Below are positions 29,901 through 39,471 of a DNA stretch of 64,000 bases, piece by piece. The stretch is from positions 1,940,581-2,004,580 of the forward strand of contig JBJCIZ010000239.1 in assembly GCA_051294375.1 (NCBI GenBank), read 5' to 3'. The stretch is from Paraspadella gotoi. Lineage: Eukaryota > Chaetognatha. The notes under the pieces were generated by a model. The model was not told the origin of the DNA and made no database searches. It worked only from the letters and a program-made list of their open reading frames with translations. The position numbers were made by a program, and so were the translations under genes. Position 1 is the stretch's first letter, and the number at the start of each line of letters is the position of its first letter.

Positions 29901-32900
29901 GGCTTGGGTGAGGGAAGTTCGTAACGCGTCGTGTCGGGCGGCGAATCGTCCGAATCCGATTCTCCGCTCCCATTTTTCGATTCATTTTCTACGAAAGACA
30001 ATTTATCGGGAACAGTAACCACCTTTTCTTTTTCGCCGCTTTCTTTTTCATCATTTTCATTGCTTTTTCTTTCGTGGTTATGATTCTCGTCGCTTTTATT
30101 GCTCTCTTTGTCGTCGCCTTTGTCACCTTCATAGGCTACTCGTTTATCATCCTTCCCATTGCTTTCTTTTTCACGACTATCATCCTCCTTGCGAACTTTC
30201 TTGTGAATGACCGTCTTTTCCATCTTGGAAGAGGAAGACGACGACGAAGATAACGAATGCCTCTTCGACAGATCCCGGGGGTCTTCAGGATTTCCGGGAT
30301 TGTCGACAACATCCACCGGATTCGATAGCTGACAGCCTCTGTTCGCCTCGTCATTCCCATCGACGATCAACTTCTGATCTCCTCCGGAAAGGTTTCCCAA
30401 ATTCCCGATCAAACTCTGCATGCTCTTCAGAGTGTCTTCCAACTCTTTTCCCCGTAAAACTTTCGTTTTTTTAATCGTTTCTCCCGATTTCTTTAAAATC
30501 CGCCGGTTCTTTTCCGATTTCTCCATCCTTTTCAAAGCCAACGCGGGATTCGACGTCGCTTTGTCCACTTTTTGCTTCTGCACAGCTTTACCGATCCAAG
30601 GTCCGTCTCCTGCGCCCCCATTCGTCACTACCGGATTGACAATTATCTCTGTCATTGGTAAGCGGGAGACCGAAACCGGAGGACGATCAATCTCTCCGCC
30701 TGACTTCCGGTCTCGATCCACGAATCCCGCGTCCACCTTCGACGCCAAAATGGGCAAAGATGCCTCGCTCTCGTTCCCCGTCAACGCGGACTTGGTGGAG
30801 GACAGCGGAGTCTTTGAAAAATCCTTCAAATTCTCCCTGAACCTCACGTCCTTTTCTAATAGCGTCTTTGGAAGACTGAAATTGGACTCGGATTTAATTC
30901 CTTCGTTGATCTTTCTATCTCCGCAAATCATGTACAAGTCGGCAGGGGCGGATTCCGAGTTGGGAATGAGAGTGGGAGGTCGAACGGGTTTGTCGGGAAT
31001 CGCGAAGCTGGCGTCGGAGAGGACGGAGTCTTCGAGAGGTTTGAAGGCGTATTCTTCATCTAAAGAATAGTCTTTTTGAGTCTCTGGAGATTTCGCAGAA
31101 GTTGTTTTCTTAGAATCCTCAGTGGCACCGTCGAGTCCAGACTCGCATTTATTCGAATTTTCCTTGTAAATCTTCGTTTCCTCATCCGAAGGCGTGACCA
31201 ATATAGATTTAGATTTTCTAGTTCCATAAATCCCCGGCGACGTCGCTTCCATCGAACTTTTCTCCCTCGACCCTAAAATTTCCGGGTCGAATTCCGGCGC
31301 CTGGGCGTCATCGGAACCGGCGTGAGTCGATTCAACGGTGGTACAAGTCCCGGCGTCGGAAATAACGCTGCCTTCTCTCCTCGCGGACAACTTTGCTGGC
31401 CGCGGGGAATACATTCGCTCCATCGAATTACATACGGGTTTAGAATCAAAATCCTGATATCGTAACGATTTCTCGTCTCCGCTCCCCATTTCGAAAGTGC
31501 CCTTGATCAGTCCTCGGCGAGAAGAAAAAGTCGCCGCGATCTCCACTTGCTCTATCTCTCTCGCAACGTTCCTGTACGCGCGGGAGGAAGGCAAATTAGG
31601 CTGAGAAGAGCAGAGCGGAGTTTTGCCGGGAGACGGTGTCGCTTTTATGGGTCGGAAATTCTGTTGCTCGAAGTGACGAGACTCGCGCAATTCCACGGGA
31701 TCGTGGATGATTTTTAAAGGAGCCGTTTCTCGAGTTATTGAGCGATAACCGTCGGAGGTGCTGCGGAAGGATTTCTTGAAGCTCGTGGAAAAGTAGCGAT
31801 TTGAGGCATGCTTAAGTGAGCTTGTCGACGTCTCTGGAAATGAACCCGGTTTACTTTCCTCCTCCGGCTCTTTCCAAACGATGCGGGTAGGTTTCGAAGA
31901 CTTTTCCTTAGCGACGAAATTGTCGACGCTGAAAGCTACACCTTTTCTCAAATCCGAAAATAGCACCTCTGTACTTTTTCTGGAAACCTCCCGCTCCGAG
32001 GCCGACTTCTTCGCCAAATCGTGAAACGGCTCGTCCATCGCGCCTTCGCCTCCTTCGCTCCGACTGCGAACGGCGAGCCCGTCGATGTACTCTGTCTTCT
32101 TGAGCAAAAGTTGAATCCGTTCGCTGAGGGAATCCGCGACGGAGCGAGTCGAAGTGTGAGACACGGAGGATGTCCGCGACGATGAGCTGCCCATAGGAAC
32201 GGAGACGCTTTGACTGAGGCTGTCGTAGCTCGTGTAAGGCTTCGGCGCCGGAGAGTAATAGTCTCCGTTGGAGTGGTCGGCGGAAACGGAGATGGTCAAC
32301 AGCTTCTTCACTTTCTTCGAGATGGAATCTTCTAAAACATCTTCTTCGTCTTCATCGTCGTCGTCTTGATTTGGCGGCAAATTTGATTCGTCGACGTCGA
32401 CTAAAAGTTCGATTTTGTCGTCCGATAAATTTTTCGGCGGCGGCTCCTCCGCCGAAGATGACAGTTGTTGTTGTGGTTCCGGAATCGTGACTGCTCTCAC
32501 AGTCGTAACGATCGTGTCCTCGCTCATCCCCGAGCTCGGAGAAAGAAGATCCGCCGGAACGGTCATGGGAAGGTCCATGTATTCCGTGCAATGGCTGAGG
32601 GCCGATTGAGCGGCCAATTCGAGACTGGCCGAGCCGCTGAGACTCGCTCGATTGGCTAATTTCGTATTAATACCGATTTCGTAATAAGACGACCGACTGT
32701 CCGAGGACGGAGATATGACTTCAATGGCCGGAGGTTCCAGATTCTGTTTTCCATCCAAATCCGAAGTTAAACTCTCTCTCGAAGACGACACTTCCAAGCT
32801 CTTGCTCGTCGCCTTGGTCGGAGTGACTTTGGCCAGGACTCTCGCTCTATCGGCGGAGATGTGCTCCGGCAAACTGTTGTAATCGGTGGAGGAAACGGAT

Positions 32901-34114
32901 TTGGTCGAGGGTCGAGCTTCTTCTTGAGAATCGGAACTGGTTTTTGCCTCCAAGGCTTTTGGCGAAGAAGATTTGGAATTTTTGTCGGATTCATCTTCTT
33001 TGCTGTCATCGCTCTCGGATTCGTCGTCGTCTTCTTCATCAAAGTTTTCGAGATGAGCCTCTTCACCCAAACCGTTAATTTCCCAACTGGGTCGTCTTTC
33101 CAAATGATCTCGCACCCTTTGTCTCCGCTGCGATCGATCCATCAAGGGTGACCTCTCCTTAACGCTTTCGTTTTCTTGTCTGACCCAAGAAACGTTCGGC
33201 TCCGAGTCATATTTGGGCAACAACTCGATTTCCACAAACTCATCTTCTCCCAGTTTGGGCATACTTCCGCGGATCGACGACTCCCGGAGGGTCACGTTGG
33301 AAGGTCTCGCTAAAATTCCCAGCGACGCTCTGTCACGCTTCGGCGTTTCCTCATGTAAACCGTTCCGATCCGCCGCGTTTTTCTCCGATTCGGCCAAAAG
33401 CGCCGAGACTCTTTTGGCTAACGAATCGGACGATGCGCGACTGGAGCAAGAAGCTTCGGATTTCTCCTCGAGCAACTTCACATTTTCGACGGAGGGCGTG
33501 GTAATGGGCGTGGCCGCGCGATTCCCAGTCAGCGATACGCCTAAGTTTTCGACGGAGACGACGGGAGAATCGTCGCGGGACAAAGCAAGCGGCGGAGGGC
33601 GCGTTTGAATCTTGGCGATCTCTGGGAAATCGTGGGCGAGGAAAGGAGTAGAATGCCAAAGCGGTTTTTTGGGGAGCGGGGAGTCGGGCGTGGCGACGGC
33701 GTCGCCGTCCGAAAAGGGGACGTCTTTGTCCCTTTGACGTAGATCGGTGACGGACTGAGCGACGATCTTGAGATCTCTCTCGTCGAAGCTGGACAAAGGA
33801 TGTTGGGACAAAGATTCGCCGATGGAGAAAGGATCTTCGCCTCCGGAGCCGCTCAGCGGATTTTGCAAGAGGGAAGTCGCTTCCGATTCGAGCGGCCTCG
33901 TGGCGTGCGTCGAACTCGCATCGAGCGGATGCTGCGACAGGGAAGGAGTTTCGAGGTCATCGACCTCGACGAGGCGTTCGTCGACGAAGGAGGAGAAGGC
34001 GACTTCGCGAGTCTTCGCCGTGGAATCCGAATCGACGGGCGGACGAGAGTCCAGAGTCAAACTGTCTTCGAAATCGAGAGGGAGGAGGCGAAACGAGGCG
34101 TCGGTCTCATCCAT
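26975..34114 (-). CDS. Large ALMS-motif centrosomal protein (ALMS1/CEP295 family)
   Basis: Eight exons: 34114-29889, 29659-29503, 29315-29114, 28756-28616, 28513-28439, 28317-28186, 28084-27673 and 27560-26975, summing to 5931 nt (1976 aa). The first 1,400 residues are Ser/Asp/Glu-rich and mostly disordered, with a repeated SLSQHPL phrase near the N-terminus. The C-terminus carries both ends of an ALMS motif: VVTLAEAFASKKQTFIENSR, where family members have a LQELFLLHRPDFISRS-like block, and KKRREEEKKRAETMRTNKLR followed by AFKEKLLERVL, where ALMS1 has KKKREEEKRKSEYKSYRLRA. Family members act at centrosomes and ciliary bases. Exon 7 adds a Cys-rich segment (FICPSCGF and CPCCDCCPC) that I do not know from ALMS1 or CEP295, and CRTCGG is near the end. 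I cannot decide between ALMS1 and CEP295 orthology. Confidence 0.7.
29336..29405 (+). repeat. Copy 2 of the ATTGGTTGT(A/G)CCAAT repeat
   Basis: Intronic in the ALMS-motif gene. It retains ATTAAATAAATGAATAG and GATTGGTTGTGCCAATTTCA with an insertion between the two blocks relative to copy 1. Confidence 0.5.
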
Positions 34115-34461
34115 CGTTAAAGAGTTCTAGTTTATATTATTCAGTAAAATAATTAAGTCTTTAAGGCACCAAGTTATATAGCATTCTAAAACGAATGGAA
34201 GAGCAAGTTTTGAAGCGACACAAACAATATTTGAAAAGATAAAAAAAAAACACAAAAAAACGAAAAAAAAAAACAAAAAAACTGGCGATCCCGGAGTTGA
34301 ATACTTCCTGGAGGCTGGAGGGAAAACAAAGAAAAAGAAGATAAAAAAAAATAAAGTTCGTTTCTTTACTGAAAAGAAAATTTAAGACCGGAACAACAAT
34401 GATATTAAAAACTTAAAAGCTTCATGGGCGAAGGATTTTTTTAAAAATATTAATATTTTGT
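34115..34461. other. Upstream region of the ALMS-motif gene
   Basis: AT-rich with long A runs; presumed promoter/5' UTR of the gene starting at 34,114 (minus). No coding signal. Confidence 0.45.
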
Positions 34462-34711
34462 GGCGGTATATTCATACCGCCTCACGTCCACCATCGTTCA
34501 GCCAAATCCATTGGCTCAGAGGGGGAACACACCATCCCAGGCGTAGTGTTCCATCCACAGTCATAACGACTTCCCTCTGCGTTGATAACCGCGCCAGTGA
34601 CTGGAGGCGTCACTGAGGGTCGGAAGCCCCCAAAGCCAACAGTGAGATGCCCCATCCCAATGGGCATCACAGGCAACCCGGCTGTTGCCATAATTTATAG
34701 TTTTTTTTTTT
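34462..34711 (+). ncRNA. Candidate structured RNA: chain of consecutive hairpins ending in a T run
   Basis: In 229 bases I count six perfect hairpins of 6-8 bp plus two weaker ones: 34462-34481 (8 bp, 4-nt loop), 34500-34516 (6), 34524-34552 (7), 34559-34571 (4), 34579-34592 (5 with a bulge), 34595-34615 (7), 34646-34668 (7) and 34672-34689 (6). The block is GC-richer than its AT-rich surroundings and has sharp edges. On the plus strand it is preceded by an A/T-only stretch about 25 bases upstream (TATA-like) and followed within 12 bases by 11 T, like a pol III terminator. The minus strand reads as a 69-codon ORF starting at 34691 whose stop abuts the first hairpin. A palindromic mobile fragment is the main alternative. 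I recognise no known RNA family. Confidence 0.35.
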
Positions 34712-35103
34712 AGTTGCCTTTGATAGATATTTACAAAGTAGAGTTTTTCTTAACAATAATTTATTGTATCCTTAATTTTTACCCAAATATATAACAAAAA
34801 TAACAAATATTAAAAAATTATAATATCTGAATTCCTTTAATTTTTTTCCCCAAGAAATTATCCTCTTCCATTACGTTTCTTTGGTTCCTCTTCTTTTTCC
34901 GTTAATTCTTAAAAAAAAAAACCTTGCTCTTCGTTTTCCATATGCCTCCAGAGCGTATCGATCCCCAGGAATGTCAAAAAACGAATATCCCCTCCCCCCA
35001 ACAAATTATCTGAAAGTGGAACCGGAGAAAATTATGCTAGTTAGTAATTTTTAATAGCAATTAAAAATTATTATCGACGCGAGAGAAAAAAAGTGCATTA
35101 GAA
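34712..35103. other. Intergenic, AT-rich
   Basis: Low-complexity A/T sequence between the hairpin block and the stop of orphan family member 2; presumably includes its 3' UTR. Nothing else seen. Confidence 0.45.
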
Positions 35104-36090
35104 TTACGTGAGAAGGTCGGAAGACTCGGATTCCCTCTTCAACAACTGTTTCAAGCGATGGCACACGGCGCCGCAACATTGATCCCTTAGATATTTTCTG
35201 AGATTTTTGTTACTTTTGTCGTTAAGTTTGGCCTGACGATTGACGAACTGCAACCAAGGAATGTAGGACCAGAAAAAGTCGAAGCAGGCGCTCATGAGTT
35301 CCTTCCTCTCTTCCTCGGAGAGTTTGGAGAGGACGGCGTAGTCGGCCACCATCTTCCCGATGTCGTTGACGACGCTGGAGAGGAGCTTCACGTCGACGGA
35401 GGACTTGTCGACGATCACCTCGGCAGCGGCCTTGTCGGCGAGGGCGGCGATCTTCGGATTGGTCGCCACGTACTCCTGCATCATCGCCGGCGCCGGAAGA
35501 AAGGAGCCGACGGTCGGGACGGCGCTGGGGACGTTGGGCCCGCGGTAGACGCACAAGGCTTCTCGATCTTCCTCCGATGAGTCGAAGGTTTCCACGATCT
35601 CAGTTTTGGGTTCAACGACGAGACTCTCCGTCGAGTTGATCGACACAACCTCCAAATCCGTCGGAGGAAAAGGGGCGTTCCTCCCTTGCGTCCGTTTCCG
35701 TTTGTTCTTGGAGACGTTGGGATGATCCATGAGCGATCTCTTCCTCATCGGTTGAGGAAACGAATCCACGAATTCCTGACAATAAATTCGATCCTCAAAA
35801 GGAGACGATGGTTCCTCCGTCAACGAACTTCCGGCCCCGTTGAGTTTGACTCGGATGTCACCGGCGTCGTGATGGAGGGCGTTGTCGACGAATCGCCGAC
35901 AGAGGGACTCTGACCCGGCGATCCTTCGACCCTCCGTCGTCTCTACGAGGAGAAAGACGTTGGCGCCGAGGAGAGCGTCCAGGCGGAGAGCGGATTCCAT
36001 GAGGATCGAAAGGAAGGAAGTCTCGAGGGATTTTAACTGTTCGAAGACGGAGAACATGTCCATCGAGGCGGAGGGAGGGTAAGTGGCCAT
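35104..36090 (-). CDS. Orphan family member 2
   Basis: Intronless. The Met at 36090 (context AACCATGG) gives 328 aa and aligns with the paralogues; an in-frame Met at 36156 would add 22 residues with no counterpart. N-terminal module FLSILMESALRLDALLGANV then FLLVETTEGRRIAGSESLC is almost identical to member 1. The middle is different and carries a bipartite-like basic patch (MRKRSL...KNKRKRTQ). The C-terminal module has NPKIAALADK, SVVNDIGKMVADYAVLSKL, ACFDFFWSYIPWLQFVN and LRKYLRDQ. Function unknown; nuclear location inferred from the basic patch only. It lies 186 bases downstream of member 3 on the same strand. Confidence 0.8.
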   Translation of the reverse strand: MATYPPSASMDMFSVFEQLKSLETSFLSILMESALRLDALLGANVFLLVETTEGRRIAGSESLCRRFVDNALHHDAGDIRVKLNGAGSSLTEEPSSPFEDRIYCQEFVDSFPQPMRKRSLMDHPNVSKNKRKRTQGRNAPFPPTDLEVVSINSTESLVVEPKTEIVETFDSSEEDREALCVYRGPNVPSAVPTVGSFLPAPAMMQEYVATNPKIAALADKAAAEVIVDKSSVDVKLLSSVVNDIGKMVADYAVLSKLSEEERKELMSACFDFFWSYIPWLQFVNRQAKLNDKSNKNLRKYLRDQCCGAVCHRLKQLLKRESESSDLLT

Positions 36091-36275
36091 GGTTGCTCGA
36101 GAACTAATCTCAGAGAATGGAAAGGGAAGAAGATTCATTTTTTTGGTCAAATTCAAAATGGAGACGGGGAATAAGCAACATTAAAATATTATGATTTTAA
36201 GTAAAAAATATTGCAAGTAATTTATAAATATATCTATACTATTGCAGGATAAGTTTAAAAACGTTAAACTTTATA

Positions 36276-37262
36276 TCAAAGTTTCCTATTCATTTTATCC
36301 ACGAGATTCTTGAAGGAATGATAACACTGCGCTCTCAAGTGGGCCTTCAACGAGAGTCTCCGACTATCCTCGCCTACGATCCGCGCCGACGACGCCTCCA
36401 GCCCGGGGACGCAGTTCCAAAAGACGTCGAAACACTTGGAGAAGAATCCTTTAGTCTCCGGGTGAGACTTGTCCGGGATCTTGACTCTGGCGGAGATAAG
36501 TTTCCCGACGTCGTACATGATACTAGCAAAGATGCGCATGTCGGCCGAGTGCTTGGCAAAGTCCATCCCGTTGGAGAGTCGATGCTGGACGCAGGCCACT
36601 TTGGCGTTCTCCGCCAAATAGTCGCGGATGAAGGCGAAGTCTGGCTCCGGATCAGCGATCTCGGGAAGGGAGGAAGAGAGGGAGAGGGAGAGAGAGGCGT
36701 CGGGGAAAGGGGGGTCGTTGGGCGTCTCGGGAAAGAAGGGGACGTCGGACGCTTCGCAGTCCAGAATTTCCACGATATCGTCGTCGGCGTCTTCGACGGC
36801 GGCGCCATAGACGCCGTCATGGTCAGACGCTTCGAGCTTAACGCTTTCGAAGACGGAAGGTTCCTCTGCGTCCAGTTTAGACCTTTTTCGAGATGTTCGA
36901 ACGGGCGCTTCTTCTGTGGATTTCCTCTTGAAAGGAGCGCGGGAGTAAACGACAGGGATCGGCTCGCGGAGAGGATTTACGATGTCTAGGGGAGTCTCGA
37001 TGACGGGAACGCCATCATCCATAAGACGAGTTCGAACGTCGCCCGCGGCCGGCGCCATCTTACCGTTGAGAAAATCGGCGCAGAGTTTGTCGGAGCCGGC
37101 GACGCGGCGGCCCGTCGGCGTCTCCACGACGATGAAAAACTCGGCGTTGATGACGTTGACGAGACGAAGGGCCGACTCGAGAAAGACGTTGACGAGGGAA
37201 TGTTCCAAGACTTGAAGTTGATCCATGATGCCGAAACTCAACAGCTGCAGGTGAGACGCCAT
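36276..37262 (-). CDS. Orphan family member 3 (most divergent)
   Basis: Intronless, 328 aa. It shares the pattern ESALRLVNVINAEFFIVVET then GRRVAGSDKLCADFL in the N-terminal module, and SIMYDVGKLISA, CFDVFWNCVPGLE and LKAHLRAQ in the C-terminal module, at clearly lower identity than members 1 and 2 share. The linker contains FKRKSTEEAPVRTSRKRSKL, a good bipartite nuclear localisation signal, then acidic and Ser/Pro-rich sequence. No enzymatic motif. It is the first gene on the minus strand from the divergent region at 37.3-39.4 kb. Confidence 0.75.
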   Translation of the reverse strand: MASHLQLLSFGIMDQLQVLEHSLVNVFLESALRLVNVINAEFFIVVETPTGRRVAGSDKLCADFLNGKMAPAAGDVRTRLMDDGVPVIETPLDIVNPLREPIPVVYSRAPFKRKSTEEAPVRTSRKRSKLDAEEPSVFESVKLEASDHDGVYGAAVEDADDDIVEILDCEASDVPFFPETPNDPPFPDASLSLSLSSSLPEIADPEPDFAFIRDYLAENAKVACVQHRLSNGMDFAKHSADMRIFASIMYDVGKLISARVKIPDKSHPETKGFFSKCFDVFWNCVPGLEASSARIVGEDSRRLSLKAHLRAQCYHSFKNLVDKMNRKL

Positions 37263-38702
37263 GCTCGTTTCGACGCAGTAGGGGGTAAAAATCTCGAAAA
37301 CTGGGAAGATTGTTGATTTTAATGGACAATTGATTTTTAAAATTTCGAGCCAAAGATAATAGAAAATCGATAAAAAAAGTTATTTACTAAATTAAGGATG
37401 AATCAACGTTCACTCAAATTTTTAGCCGTTTTGAAGAAAAAAAGTACCGGTTTTAAGACTAAAACACGATAAAAATATGAAAATAGTTGAATCCAGCACG
37501 AATTTCTGGCAGCGTCACCTTAAAAAATGTCTAGACATGTGACGAAGCAAGAAAAGAAAAGAGAGAAAAGATAAGCAGGAATAAGCGACAATAAAAGAAG
37601 AGCGGCGGCGGGTGAGACTGCATTCTCATGTCGGCCATGTTGGTTCGAGGGCAGCGCCATTCCTCGTCCTTCTTATCCTCTTCTTCTTTTTCTTATTGTT
37701 CTTTCTTGTATTTTCCCTCTTCCTCCTCCTCTTCTTTATTTTAATAGTATTCTTTCAACTTCTTTTTCCTCTTCCTCCTCCTTCTCCGATCGCCGCGCCA
37801 CCTCCGCCGGACAATCTGGTCGCGATAAACAAAAGTGAAGGGTCGTTCGGTTGTCGGATCTTAGACTTAGGTTAGAGTTAGACAAAATGAGAAGCAATTA
37901 AATTGCCAATTGCCAATTGTCAATTGTGATTATTGAATGAAAGAAAGAGCTTGTGAACTGTGAGATTTTAAAGATACTGTCCAAAAATATTCTGTGTTGC
38001 TCTCCCTGGCTGTGTCTTTCTTTGATATAAGTATCCGCAAATGTTGACTTCGTGTTACCTTGAGATAAACCTTTGTGAGGATAATTTTTCATTATTTTTG
38101 ATAACTTTAAAACTCTTGTGATTTTTATTTTTTTATTTCTACTTGTATAATTTTCATAGTTTTCCGTTTTTGTGTGTTGAAGTTACTCGACATCAGCTTA
38201 ATTAGTTTTTGTCAAAGAATGACAAGTTTTGTTTTGTCAAAAATCTTGATATACGAAGTTGAAAATTCGTTTTAAAAATATTAAATTAAATTTTCCGACG
38301 AGCTTTACTTCAATTTTATTAATTTCATTTCAACATTCGGCGGAGACATCGAAGTCAAGTCAAACTGAGTGGTTTGGAAGGAACAAACACAAACACATTT
38401 CACTGAAAATTTCAGGCTTAAATAAATCATGACATAAATCATTTGTATTAAGAAACTAGAGATATTTTTATCATCTTCATTATCATCATCCCTACTGTAT
38501 TATTGCGGTTTGTGTAAATTTACCCCTTTTACAGTTTTACTTTTAATCAAAATTTTTCGCTGACGTCCATACTATTTTTTCATTAAATTAATTAATACTA
38601 GTATTTGTTGTTGTCGTCGCTCTCTCGACTTCATTTAATTTTAAACGAACAGTATATTTCTCAAACTCGACATCTCTGCTACTTGTTATATTACCAAAAA
38701 AG
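37263..38702. promoter_or_regulatory. Divergent intergenic region with a long pyrimidine tract
   Basis: Separates minus-strand orphan member 3 from the plus-strand bHLH gene, so it should hold promoters for both. At 37,660-37,800 there is a ~140-base CT-rich tract on the plus strand. The open frame through it is low complexity (Phe/Leu) and not a protein I would believe. No other recognisable element. Confidence 0.4.
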
Positions 38703-38818
38703 ATGAGTATTTTAACTTTATTTACTTTGTCGTTCTCCGTCGCCCTACAACTGTTGGATTTCGGATCGGACATGAAAGTAACCGTCAAATATGCTACGTC
38801 GTCGCTTGACAGCATTAG
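38703..38818 (+). CDS. Possible first coding exon with a signal-like N-terminus
   Basis: An ATG opens 38 codons beginning MSILTLFTLSFSVALQLLDF, hydrophobic like a secretion signal, and runs into a good splice donor AG|GTAAGAT at 38,819. It could be an alternative 5' exon of the bHLH gene or of a gene I cannot follow. Against it, no clear acceptor and continuation was found, and the opposite strand is also open here. Confidence 0.25.
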
Positions 38819-39471
38819 GTAAGATATTTACATGTTCTTGCACTTATATTACTTAAAATAAACTAACAAAATTGTATTACCCTTTTTTCATTTTTCAAAA
38901 CGAAAATAGAAAAAAAACTTTAGAGACATCTAGAGCCATCAGAAGTAAAACTAATGAATAAAATAATTGATAACAGTTGAAAATTGTCAAAACTTTATCA
39001 ACACTTTTTAAACAGTGCATTGATTTCAAAATGACATTTTTTTTCTGAAATGAAAGAGACAATTTGACAAGTTGACAATTTGACATTTTGAGCGAAGAAA
39101 ATGAAAATGAAAGTTAAGCAATAAGCACTTCAAATACTCAAGTCTACCAAAAACATGGCCGACGATTTATTTTCAACTTGTAAATCTAAATCGTCTTAAT
39201 AAATAATAGCTCAACTCAATCAGCCCCGAGCGCGAAAAAAATTATTTCTTTCACCCACTCAAAACCTTTCAATAAAACAGAAGAAAAAGAAAAAAAAACA
39301 GCAAGAAACAGAAAACATTAATCTCTCGTCCCTGATCGGAAAAACTAGTCAAACTGGTTGAGAAACAAAGATCCCAGTTTCTGTCTTCCTGGTTTTTTTT
39401 TCTCAATTTTCTCTTCCTCGTCGCCGACAACAACGACCGAAAACAACAACAACAACAACATCGACTTCAAA
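38819..39471. other. Upstream/5' UTR region of the bHLH gene
   Basis: AT-rich, with an (AAC)n run just before the ATG at 39,472 that belongs to the 5' leader. No separate gene. Confidence 0.45.

Noticed and set aside
37612-37875. Plus-strand ORF rich in Phe/Leu that looks like membrane helices
   Set aside because: Produced by a long pyrimidine tract; no charge pattern or Gly/Pro spacing of a real membrane protein.
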